Part shown: piece by piece, positions 58,901-64,000 of the stretch
Position numbering within the stretch: the stretch's first letter is position 1
Layout of the letters: each line of letters starts with the position of its first letter
Source: Porites lobata
Taxonomy: Eukaryota; Cnidaria; Anthozoa; Scleractinia; Poritidae
Assembly (NCBI GenBank): GCA_942486035.1
Contig: CALNXK010000039.1
Coordinates: 1,936,501 to 2,000,500, forward strand
Reading direction: 5' to 3'
DNA length: 64,000 nucleotides
Translations under genes and position numbers: made by a program
Notes under the pieces: generated by a model
What the model was told of the DNA's origin: nothing
Database searches by the model: none
The model's input: the letters and a program-made list of their open reading frames with translations, nothing else

Positions 58901-61289
58901 TTGCAAGAAAGACTGCGGCCGTACCCTATTCTGTGGTCATTCCTGTTCTGAGCCTTGTACCAAGAACTGTCCCCCATGCAAAGAACCCTGCGGCAACTCC
59001 TGTACGCACAGCAATTGCAAGAAAAAATGTGGCGAGCCTTGTGAGTCTTGCAAAGAGAAATGCGGTTGGAAATGTGAGCATCTGCGATGCACCAAATTGT
59101 GCGGAGAGGAATGTGATCGTCAGCGATGTAACGAGCCGTGTGAAAAACTTCTTACTTGCCAGCATCCCTGTATTGGTCTTTGCGGGGAAAGATGTCCAAA
59201 GAAGTGCCGAGTGTGTCATAAGGATGAAGTCACCGAGATTTTCTTCGGAACTGAAGACGACGAGGACGCAAGGTTTGTGGAACTGGCTGATTGTGGTCAT
59301 GTGTTTGAAGTTGAGATGATGGACCAGTGGATGGATCAGGCCGAGGCAGGGGATGATGGGAATGCTGTTGATGTCCAGCTCAAGCGCTGTCCTAAGTGCT
59401 CAACTCCCATTCGTACCAGCTTGAGGTATGGTAACATTGTTAAGAAGATTCTTGCAGACTTCGAGAAAATAAAGCGAAAGATTCTACTTGGAAAACAACA
59501 GCGTGAAGAAGCTGTTACTGGGCTAAGTTTGAAAGTGCAAACGATCAAGTTGTTTCCAGACGATCAGAAGAAAATTGAGATGTCACTGCTTCGCACGAAT
59601 CTTACAGATGAACAAGTAAATGTCTTTGAGAACCAGATCAGCCTGTTGTCCTTCCTTCAGGAACTCAAGGTTAAGATACACAAAGGCACAAAAGCTGAGA
59701 GTGAAAGGTCAGAAGAAACTCAAACTCACTTATTAAGACTACTGCAGGAAAGGGAAAAAGAACTCGACGGTCTAGTGGAAAAACTCCGATTCCGTGTCAT
59801 GAGGACTCGGGCGCGGTTCAGTGACCAAGAGTTAGAGGAACTGAAAGAGGAGATGTACAGAACACAGCTTGCTGTTGACCTAAAGATTCTGAAGATGCAA
59901 CTTGACATCCGGGGCCATAAGCTAAACGCCACTGACTCCGTGAAAATTGACCACGTACAAAGAGCCTTGGATTCTGAGAAAGTGATTGGTAAGGGGATAG
60001 ATAATGAAGGACAGAGATGAAGAACGCAATAATTATATAGTAGAAGGGCAACAAAACACCTGCATCAGGCCCCAATTTTTTCAAAGGGTGGATAGTATCA
60101 AGCGCCGGGGAAAATCTCTATCCACTCGATAGCGCAATTGGTTTCCCTAACACTTCTTCGCTGGATAATGATGTATCCACCCTTTTGAACAACTGGGGCC
60201 TGGTCTAACGTTCCAACAAAAACGAAACCCAGAGATTGGGTGATCATTTAGTATGGCTGTGTGAGAACAGGTGTTAAGGTTTTAGCGTATCTATAAATAC
60301 AATCTACAAGCTCTGGGGTTTCAAAACATTATCGTCATAACGAATAGTTATTATTATTAAGTGTGAAGCAAGGCGAATGTTTACAAACTGGATGAGGGAA
60401 GAATAGGAAAGGGGGCATCTAGAGCAAGCTAACAAGGGACACCAGATTGTTACTAAACTCATTTCAAATTGTTTGTTTACGAAGATATATTTCGCATCTT
60501 CAAACATGAGCATAAATTAAAATGCTATTTGTCTTATCAAAATTCTATGGGAAAATTGCTATGGTCGTACATCGCCAAGCATATTTCAAACTCGCTGGGT
60601 ATTGCCAAGCATAACTTTCAAAATTTCTATTTTAAGCGTCTTTACTAAATCGCATTAAAAATCATGAGCGAAAGACTTTTTCTGGATTCATTTTAGAAAA
60701 AGGCGTCAGAGACCGTTATACAACTCGCATAGAGCGGATCGGACGATCGTGCGGCCTTGAAGTGTTTTACCAGGAGGTCACCCGACAAGAAAAAGACATG
60801 ATTGTAAAGGCCATGGGTTTAGCACAAGGGAAATGGTTCAAGTGTCCGAAGGGTAAGTATAGTATCTCATCCCCAGTCTCCAAGAGTATTTTTCCAGCTG
60901 TTGATGCATTTGAAGGGAATCTTCAGCAAACGCCCCCTCAACTCAGCCTCTGTTCTTCCTTCCGTGGAAATTTTAAATAATCGCCCAGGCTACATCACCT
61001 ATACAACATTCTCGCTCTTACTAAATCAATTACCCTGGTGTCCACTTTGAATGATCGTCGGCTGTATTATTATTCTTATCTCATTATAGGACACATTTAC
61101 TGCATCACAGAGTGTGGTGGTGCAATGGAAGAGGCCCGCTGCCCAGAATGTGGCTCAACGATTGGTGGTCATAATCATCGTCTGAGAGATGATAATCGAT
61201 TAGCAAGTGACATGGATGGAGCTCGTTATGCTGCCTATTCTGACATGGCAAATATCCACAATTTTGACCCACATGACTTACAATTTTGA
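27043..61289 (+). CDS. ZNFX1: ZNFX1 orthologue (NFX1-type zinc finger helicase) with inserted LamG domain
   Basis: Exons: 27043-27831, 28094-28563, 36827-36982, 39260-39384, 46402-46469, 48220-48377, 53308-53565, 54238-54514, 54756-55388, 55516-55835, 56324-56528, 56818-57218, 57677-58646, 58861-59988, 60697-60852 and 61090-61289. From ATG 27057 they sum to 6,300 nt, or 2,099 residues. Domains: RGG-rich 35-66; armadillo-like about 75-240; conserved region 280-415; SF1 helicase with Walker A GPPGTGKT (572-579), NHALDQFLEG, EEAAEV (1168), GDHQQLRP, HRMRP, FQGEENDIILLSLVRSN and VALSRAKKG; NFX1-type fingers about 1430-1750; RING-like CRVC...CPKC; coiled coil; RZ-type finger near the C-terminus. 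Family members act in germ-granule small-RNA inheritance (nematode ZNFX-1) and as dsRNA sensors (mammals). The human protein is about 1,918 residues; the extra length is mainly a LamG domain at about 785-965. An exon 5' of 27043 is probable, because an acceptor AG precedes it. Confidence 0.93.
28094..28563 (+). CDS. ZNFX1: ZNFX1 exon: conserved pre-helicase region
   Basis: It contains FREYSVIPTQQDI, GERPFLRRNK, HYLDVQFRLLREDFVRPLRE and VRWENSKRLIFGSLMCLSKD, all strongly conserved in ZNFX1 proteins. It joins phase 1 to phase 0. Confidence 0.92.
28638..28791. repeat. Hairpin MITE
   Basis: ATCATCCTCGGAGACCC mirrors GGGTCTCTGAGGATGAT, and GTCGTAAGAAACGGTGC mirrors GCACCGTTTCTCCCGAC. It starts only 75 nt after the ZNFX1 donor at 28564. 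Confidence 0.75.
28797..28920. repeat. Hairpin MITE adjoining the previous one
   Basis: ACAATTATTCCACGAG mirrors GTGGAATAATTGT; GTTGGATATGAGATG mirrors CATCTCATATCCAAC; inner arms AGCCAACGAGGCGC and GCGCCGAGTTGGCT close on a TA centre. Confidence 0.8.
28921..30500 (+). repeat. ZNFX1 intron 2 part; imperfect palindrome at 29820-29957
   Basis: GCGAAACGGGAGCGTGCGTG near 29820 mirrors CACGCGCGCTCGCGTTTCGC ending near 29950, and GGTGATTTTCACG mirrors its partner inside. ACTACTCGTAGTCTA at 29982 recurs as ACTACTCGCAGTCTA at 53233, suggesting one repeat family. No coding sequence. Confidence 0.5.
31541..34161. repeat. Interior of the foldback element: nested short repeats
   Basis: About 31908-32252 has inverted ends (CCTCCCAGC..CGAGCCAACTTTT). 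About 32408-32944 has ends CAGTCGTACCTCCAGTAAGC and GCACATGGAGGTTCGACTG, a widespread animal MITE type. Low-complexity AGGGGAGG sequence lies at 34025-34060. The 159-codon frame on the minus strand (33421-33900) resembles nothing known. Confidence 0.5.
34166..35554. mobile_element. 1.39-kb TTAA-flanked MITE nested in the foldback element
   Basis: Perfect 13-bp ends AGGGGCTATGTCA and TGACATAGCCCCT, flanked by TTAA (34162-34165 and 35555-35558). Near its right end a 73-bp unit starting GAAAGTCACGCGTTAAAAAC is tandemly duplicated (35391 and 35464). The 142-codon frame 34375-34803 inside it has no recognised similarity. Confidence 0.8.
36827..36982 (+). CDS. ZNFX1: ZNFX1 exon: GIVDIKF...FEAYRHILEGL
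   Basis: 52 codons, phase 0-0, after TCTCCCTAG and before GTTAGA. It encodes FQMVESTVYFEAYRHILEGL, a hallmark of ZNFX1. Its acceptor is only 26 nt from the TTAA scar of the upstream foldback element. Confidence 0.9.
37361..38942. mobile_element. 1.6-kb TIR element with a nested inverted repeat
   Basis: The perfect 17-bp ends GAGGGTCTCAATGGGGT and ACCCCATTGAGACCCTC are followed inward by several TACGG(C/T)TATCGG words. TGGAAA on both sides may be the target duplication. Inside, 37756-38020 is itself an inverted repeat (GTAGACTGTTCACAG and CTGTGAACAGTCTAC). The frame at 38361-38651 is not recognised. Confidence 0.7.
39260..39384 (+). CDS. ZNFX1: ZNFX1 exon: KYIVNCEKEV...FDLTPIM
   Basis: It follows AAAAACAG and ends CAG|GTAAAA in phase 2. 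KYIVNCEKEVDPPAYL and TFDLTPIM correspond to the ZNFX1 segment just before the helicase. The Kolobok element is inserted only 45 nt after its donor. Confidence 0.88.
39533..40021 (+). CDS. Transposase exon 1
   Basis: 163 codons, phase 0 donor CAG|GTAAGC. Basic, Ser/Thr-rich N-terminal region with SGRFAKAAKGTP and a KRNTRSTQ end. Confidence 0.8.
39533..43213 (+). CDS. Kolobok/Mutator-like transposase fused to DEDDh exonuclease
   Basis: Three exons, 39533-40021, 40127-40226 and 40689-43213, join in frame to 1,037 residues; the ATG stands in a good context (AAAACATGGCG). Residues 1-163 are basic and probably DNA-binding or nuclear-targeting. From about 190 a Cys pair (CTHC), then GPLSFYNVRDEVRHGLAS and FDVNTRVALGCLHAG lead into a DDE-type transposase. 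Likely catalytic residues are D332 (SYDMGW), D423-425 (YTGDDDS) and E576 (HRNEALN). From about 725 follows a DnaQ/TREX-like 3'-5' exonuclease: D731 and E733 (FDTET), D839 (HNSLTFD), D864 (FADSL), and H907-x4-D912 (HDALED), a complete DEDDh set. The fusion suggests processing of transposon or cDNA ends, which is inference. The transposase part resembles the Mutator-like transposase domain family in animals. Confidence 0.88.
40127..40226 (+). CDS. Transposase exon 2 (100 nt)
   Basis: Between ATAACAG and GTAAAT. It encodes AAAEKEAALPHGTGITDLDT and CTHCQS; one base carries over to the next exon. The Cys pair may be half of a zinc site. Confidence 0.75.
40689..43213 (+). CDS. Transposase exon 3 (DDE core and exonuclease)
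   Basis: Acceptor ATATTTAG. The frame remains open upstream to 40616, but GPLSFYN joins exon 2 exactly where the family's conserved block begins, so the spliced start is preferred. Stop TAG 43211-43213. Confidence 0.85.
44047..45529. mobile_element. TIR element with GTCGCACTTTGTAATAA subrepeats
   Basis: Inverted arms of about 140 bp: 44047-44190 with repeated GTCGCACTTTGTAATAA and then GGTCGGAGGACCAGTAAACCC; 45362-45529 with GGGTTTACTTGTCCTCCGACC and then TTACAAAGTGCG units. The ends are AGGCCTTGTTC and GAACAGGCCT. The interior is AT-rich and non-coding. Confidence 0.7.
45795..45971. mobile_element. pogo/Tigger-like MITE
   Basis: The ends CAGTCGAATCCCGGTAACTC and ATTATCGGGAGTCAATTG are imperfect inverted repeats, flanked by TA. 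CTCGAAC words recur inside. This is a widespread Tc1-mariner (pogo) type MITE of 177 bp. Confidence 0.65.
46402..46469 (+). CDS. ZNFX1: ZNFX1 short linker exon (68 nt)
   Basis: After GGGTTTTGCAG and before GTAAGT. It encodes ASSLMRLRTRFAGLDLRDNK and is needed to take phase 2 to phase 1 between its neighbours. The sequence is poorly conserved, so support is from splice sites, phase and position. Confidence 0.65.
46522..46930. repeat. MITE-like repeat with CTTCCTGGTA ends
   Basis: CTTCCTGGTAGCC..ATGTGCCGCTGG mirrors CCAGCGGCACAT..TACCAGGAAG. The inside has repeated CCCCAT..TAGT words. Non-coding, in a ZNFX1 intron. Confidence 0.6.
46931..48219 (+). other. ZNFX1 intron, nothing recognised
   Basis: No coding exon or clear repeat that I can support. 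Short frames such as 47485-47679 have no recognised similarity. Confidence 0.45.
48220..48377 (+). CDS. ZNFX1: ZNFX1 exon: Walker A (helicase motif I)
   Basis: It encodes LSLASWPSAKELELDDSQYK, then AIQMALTKEFAVIQ and GPPGTGKT (48339-48362), ending IGLK before GTAAGT. It is the ATP-binding loop of the SF1 helicase; LDDSQ..A is the Q-motif-like lead-in. Confidence 0.92.
48378..50269 (+). other. ZNFX1 intron, left part
   Basis: Non-coding as far as I can see. The frames around 49909-50212 have no family resemblance. Confidence 0.45.
50270..51445. repeat. Satellite: eight tandem units of ~150 bp
   Basis: The landmark AGAGAGACTACC occurs at 50291, 50441, 50595, 50744, 50894, 51044, 51198 and 51352, so periods are 149-154 nt. 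The longer units carry TAATTAATTTGG instead of TAATTTGG. Each unit contains TTGGGCGCGCCGCC, with the palindrome GGCGCGCC. Units differ by only a few bases, which suggests recent expansion. It lies in the intron before 53308. Confidence 0.92.
51446..53307 (+). repeat. ZNFX1 intron, right part, with hairpin repeat 52036-52207
   Basis: TACTTCATGGAAAGTGCT, ACGGTATTTACGCAC and TATCAGAAATC are mirrored around a centre near 52110 (arms to about 52207). About 52755-52865 holds a roughly 50-nt unit, TCTGATTGGACGTATCATTT, in two copies and a decayed third. 53030-53245 ends in ACTACTCGCAGTCTA, resembling 29982. Confidence 0.65.
53308..53565 (+). CDS. ZNFX1: ZNFX1 exon: helicase motif Ia
   Basis: 86 codons, phase 0-0. 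It encodes IANVLLHNKAKW, PILVVCFTNHALDQFLEGIH and GIVRIGGRSKSEVM, all diagnostic of ZNFX1/SF1 helicases. Confidence 0.92.
54238..54514 (+). CDS. ZNFX1: ZNFX1 exon: helicase insertion, helical
   Basis: It encodes DKSAPLHIRRAFYDAHQEMD through to HWLNLSWNSANPNQ, matching the less conserved linker after motif Ia. It ends in phase 1 (CAAG|GTAAG), the entry phase of the LamG exon and also of the exon after it. Confidence 0.85.
54756..55388 (+). CDS. ZNFX1: ZNFX1 exon: LamG/concanavalin-like cassette
   Basis: This 633-nt exon, phase 1 at both ends, encodes a whole LamG-type jelly-roll: VAVFPLNSHCRGLERV, GSIHLRGTANSFIEIPNQAG, LDTRTSITLLMHVFPVGNRG, PILSFHEDGLGVQIW, NAWNFIGASYDNDSGIARLW and CFQGRVRDLHIF. 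The pattern is that of the LamG domains common in cnidarian extracellular proteins. It is in frame, with good acceptor (CTATCAG) and donor (GTAATG), and has no stops. Skipping it would leave ZNFX1 in frame. Human ZNFX1 has an acidic linker here and no such domain. Confidence 0.9.
55516..55835 (+). CDS. ZNFX1: ZNFX1 exon: acidic linker
   Basis: It encodes GGAAAQDGDEGGEGEEEDDT, then EDPDVLYEADVMQEQRLLDN and a basic end, KKRLKRTIIQELSKKD. It corresponds to the acidic linker in vertebrate ZNFX1. Phase 1 to 0. Confidence 0.85.
55836..56323 (+). other. ZNFX1 intron, nothing recognised
   Basis: 488-nt GT-AG intron with no visible feature. Confidence 0.5.
56324..56528 (+). CDS. ZNFX1: ZNFX1 exon: DAQVVGMTTTG-type segment
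   Basis: It encodes VRNVWRLSVKDRWCLYRRWL to LKSADVVGMTTTG, the step before Walker B in SF1 helicases of this group. Confidence 0.92.
56818..57218 (+). CDS. ZNFX1: ZNFX1 exon: helicase motifs II, III and IV
   Basis: It contains TIVEEAAEVLE (motif II, Glu for Asp as is normal for ZNFX1), LILIGDHQQLRP (motif III), NVSLFERMV and RLQHRMRPEIS (motif IV). Confidence 0.94.
57219..57676 (+). other. ZNFX1 intron, G-run near 57351
   Basis: A short GT-AG intron with a run of ten to eleven G near 57351. Otherwise featureless. Confidence 0.5.
57677..58646 (+). CDS. ZNFX1: ZNFX1 exon: helicase motifs V-VI and first zinc fingers
   Basis: It contains ITVLTAYTGQL, VDNFQGEENDIILLSLVRSN and VCVALSRAKKGFYCIGN (motifs V and VI). 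Then come NFX1-type Cys/His repeats: LACGHVCEMVCH, PRCGHVQNVPC, PGCGHPCQNIC, WPCGHENKTAC and KCEHPCVG. Confidence 0.95.
58861..59988 (+). CDS. ZNFX1: ZNFX1 exon: zinc fingers, RING-like motif, coiled coil
   Basis: NFX1-type repeats continue (FCGHSCSEPC, CKKKCGEPC, TCQHPCIGLCG), followed by a RING-like set, KKCRVCHKDEVTEIFFG..CGHVF..RCPKCSTPI. The remainder is long, charged and heptad-like (KILADFEKIKRKILL to EMYRTQLAVDLKIL), a probable coiled coil. Confidence 0.94.
59989..60696 (+). repeat. ZNFX1 intron with a GGATAG-type repeat
   Basis: About 60075-60205 has TTTCAAAGGGTGGATAG and GGATGTATCC-like words mirrored as GTATCCACCCTTTTGAACAA, related to the repeat near 14625. Confidence 0.55.
60697..60852 (+). 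CDS. ZNFX1: ZNFX1 exon: start of RZ-type finger
   Basis: It encodes EKGVRDRYTTRIERIG through to GKWFKCPKG. WFKCPKG begins the RZ-type zinc finger completed by the next exon. Confidence 0.9.
61090..61289 (+). CDS. ZNFX1: ZNFX1 last exon: RZ-type finger and C-terminus
   Basis: It encodes HIYCITECGGAMEEARCPEC, then GSTIGGHNHRL and ASDMDGARYAAYSDMANIHN; stop TGA 61287-61289. The Cys/His spacing is that of RZ-type fingers, also seen in the RNF213 and ZNFX1 families. Confidence 0.93.
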
Positions 61290-62289
61290 TGACATTTTTT
61301 TTTTATTTTGGCGTTGACATTTTCTTTACCATAAATCATGAAACCTCATGAAACCTGTGTTGAAGGAGAAAAGCGTAGACTGTGCTTTTACACAGCTTTC
61401 TTTTCCGTAGTTGTAAGTAAAGATTGGATCAAGGTAGTGTTCAAGATTGAAGATTCAGTAGGCAGTGTTTTTGACGGTCTTTTTTTTGTTGTTGCTGTCA
61501 TGTTACTTCACGTTTGTCAGTATTATGTGTATTTTGGTGAATTTTTAGCCATGAGTATACTTTGGGATGGCAATCAAGAGGGCCTTGCATGTTGTTAGCG
61601 TTTTATTCTGGACAAATTTGTCCACGTTAAAAAGACTTTTAGCCAGCTTAGATAGCTTTAAGTGTAACGGTTACTCCAAGTTTAAAAGGGTTTATTTCTT
61701 TTCTCTTTTCCTTCTAACATCTAACAAGGGATAGTGATAATAAGCGTTGAGACATAAGAGACTCACAAGAACGAAGAATTGTCGACTTCTGACAGCTCGT
61801 CAGGACGTCCGGAACGCGGGTGTATACAGAGAAAATTTAGCTATTTGAACACATGTGAAGAGATAAAAGAGATAGGAAGGGAAACCTCCGGAAGCCAGGG
61901 AATTATAAGATGAGTACACCACTGAAGGGGTAACTAATTAAAACGGAGTACACACGATCATTTGAATTTATTTAACGTGGCAAGGAGCTACAATAGGTTT
62001 AGAGTTTAGGAATGGTTTTAAAATCAGTAAAAAAAAAAAGCTGTCTTGAATTCAAAGCTGCTTTGATATCTGATGGTGAGAGTTCCATAGTTTTGGGCAT
62101 CAAAATAATAGGAACCGTAAGCGACGAGAACGTTGACGTCCAGGACGTCAAAAACGGCAACCGCCTTAGCAAATGCCCTGAATTCTTTCGGTGCCCCGAT
62201 TCGACAAAAATCGTACATCGGGATTTAAAACAAAGGCATTCAGATTCTTTGCATGAGACGGAGGCGTATCATCAAGCAAGTCGCCGTTT
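61290..62289 (+). other. ZNFX1 3' UTR and downstream
   Basis: No canonical AATAAA is visible in the first 700 nt after the stop, so the polyadenylation site is undetermined. The frame 61338-61598 lies in the probable 3' UTR and is not supported as a gene. Confidence 0.4.
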
Positions 62290-62470
62290 TTGCTTTTGGA
62301 ATCCGGCATCCTAGACATTTTTGCTTGTGAAATCCAGTATACGGAATCCGACTAAAGATTGGAATCCGGAATCCAAGTTCCACCGACAAAGATCTGGAAT
62401 TCAGTACCTGCATTGGATCCGGAATCCACGGCGTGGAATTTAGAATCTAAAACTGTATTGGATTCCCTTA
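62290..62470. repeat. GGAATCC dispersed repeat, third copy
   Basis: Built of imperfect GGAATCC, GGAATTCAGTACC and TTGGATTCC words in the same order as 12775-12970, and in reverse as 8335-8495. Confidence 0.7.
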
Positions 62471-64000
62471 CGTGGGGCGAAACGAGACATCAAACTTCCG
62501 GTTGCTATTCATGATATCCGGGACGTCAGCGTTCTCGCTGTTTTTAAAACTCGCTAATATTGTGAGTAGACCATGTTGCAGTTGTAAACTGAGTATTCTG
62601 GCTTTGAGCGAGACTGGTGGTGACCCTGTCTTGACAGAAACCTCAGTTCTTTTCAATTGCAAATCAAAGACAACAAAGTCACCACAACCCTCACTTTCAT
62701 TTAAACGCTATGTGTGCTCAGCGTGCAACTAAAAATATTGACATACTGCTTTATATTAGGGATTGGAGACGAACGGGTAGAGGGAGGGGCTTGAAGGTAA
62801 TGAGGCGTTTTAGTAAGTTCCTGCAATTAATGTTACAAACTCAACTATTAGTATTATCTATTTTTAAATACATTGATCGGGTATTTAGCAGATGTAAGTT
62901 AGTTACTTGCATTAAACTTTGCAAGGGTAATTTCATGAACCAGTTCGTAATAAAGAGCAATCGAGATAGTTCATGTTTGTAGACTAAGGATTTTAAGCAA
63001 TTCTCGCCCTTCCGCAATGCGTTTTTAACACCTGAAGATACAATTTTACGTTGAAACATTGAGATTATTTCTTGAACAAATTTGTATCCCTATCTCCTGG
63101 ACGTTTGGAATCTATGGGCAACCAATCGCTGGGAAAAGATCTCTTGGCCATTTCCTCTGCAGTACTTGGCAGATACCGTTGAAATAGGTCAAGTTTTCCC
63201 ATTAAAACCCACGACCTCTCATTAGCTTTTACTGACCCACTTTTAGAAGAAACCAGTCCGACATATTAATGATTTTTTATATTTCAATACAAAAAATACT
63301 TGATATGTGAGATAAGCAAAGACGCTTAACCCAAGATACCACCCTCGCAAACCATTTTGCTAATGAATTCTGAAGACTATTGGCTTGCACAAACCCTTTT
63401 TATGCCGGGGGCGGGATGTCGGTGTATGTGTCTGAGGGCGGGGGAGGGGGGGAAAGGTTGGGTAGCTGATCAGTTACACAGTCAAGAATATTTAAAAGTT
63501 AACAGCGTCCCTCGGTATTTCTTTACGTCATCTATATAGACCCTTTACAGTTGATCAAAAACCCTTAGATCGCATCTTTCTACGTTTACACTGATTGGTT
63601 GTACGCGTTTAACACCGGCAATCCAAAGAATTCTTCATTAGGGACTTTTTATTATGGACTATTCAAGCACATATTTCATTACGTTGCTCTTATTTACCCA
63701 TGACAAACTTGCTTGTGCCAGGGGCATGAAGTCTATGCTACACCAGCATCCTTGATTAGGGCAACAAATGATATAATGCTCGATATATCACTTTCGCATA
63801 TACCCGCAACCTGTGAAACCAGAATTTTTGTCACACACATTGTCACTGCTGGTGGACATTGAAACTTTCCGGAGCACTTGGTGCCCGATTTGGGGAGTGG
63901 GGGATTGGGCCTTGCAATTTGTGAGCTTCACAACATCACAATTTGCGTACTAAACTTAAAGACAAGAGAGAAGGTGTGAGTGTACCATAATCAATCTTCC
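62471..64000. other. Downstream sequence, nothing recognised
   Basis: No gene, RNA or well-delimited repeat that I can support. The short frames have no recognised similarity. G-rich sequence occurs around 63435-63455. Confidence 0.45.

Noticed and set aside
61338..61598. 86-codon frame after ZNFX1
   Set aside because: It falls in the probable 3' UTR, resembles no family, and has a hydrophobic composition expected of T-rich sequence.

Overview
This is nuclear DNA from an animal, most likely an anthozoan cnidarian such as a stony coral or sea anemone. The evidence is spliced genes with GT-AG introns, an intact ZNFX1-type helicase, DD3-3-like secreted proteins, a LamG domain of the kind common in coral proteins, and a dense, nested load of TTAA-, TA- and TTA-flanked transposons and hairpin MITEs. 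The species cannot be fixed from the sequence alone. There is no prokaryotic operon, rRNA, convincing tRNA or CRISPR array.

Three host transcription units can be reconstructed, all on the + strand. (1) 145-1430 holds the last two coding exons of a DD3-3-like gene (copy A) whose start lies left of the window. (2) 7791-16823 is a complete second copy (copy B): nine exons that join in frame to 639 codons, with a signal peptide. The two form a tandem duplication with nearly identical 3' exons. (3) 27043-61289 is a ZNFX1 orthologue of sixteen exons, 2,099 codons when counted from the ATG at 27057. It has an RGG-rich N-terminus, an armadillo-like region, an SF1 helicase core split over many exons, NFX1-type zinc fingers, a coiled coil and a C-terminal RZ-type zinc finger. 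Unusually, a LamG/concanavalin-like domain sits inside the helicase on one symmetric phase 1-1 exon.

Between and inside these genes lie mobile elements: a tyrosine-recombinase (Crypton-like) remnant at about 3 kb; a foldback element with mirrored minisatellites at 17.5-21 kb; a 5'-truncated CR1/L2-like LINE at 24.1-25.8 kb; a 6.3-kb TTAA-flanked element with roughly 1-kb inverted arms at 30.5-36.8 kb, ending 26 nt before a ZNFX1 exon; a complete, apparently intact Kolobok transposon at 39.43-43.93 kb, whose three-exon transposase is fused to a DEDDh exonuclease; an eight-copy satellite of about 150 bp at 50.3-51.4 kb; and many short palindromic MITEs.

The two points that most deserve follow-up are the LamG cassette in ZNFX1, a family known for dsRNA sensing and small-RNA/transposon control, and the intact Kolobok-exonuclease fusion in an intron of that same gene. 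Everything here was read by eye from the sequence. Exon boundaries rest on GT/AG sites, frame continuity and remembered family similarity, not on transcripts or database searches.
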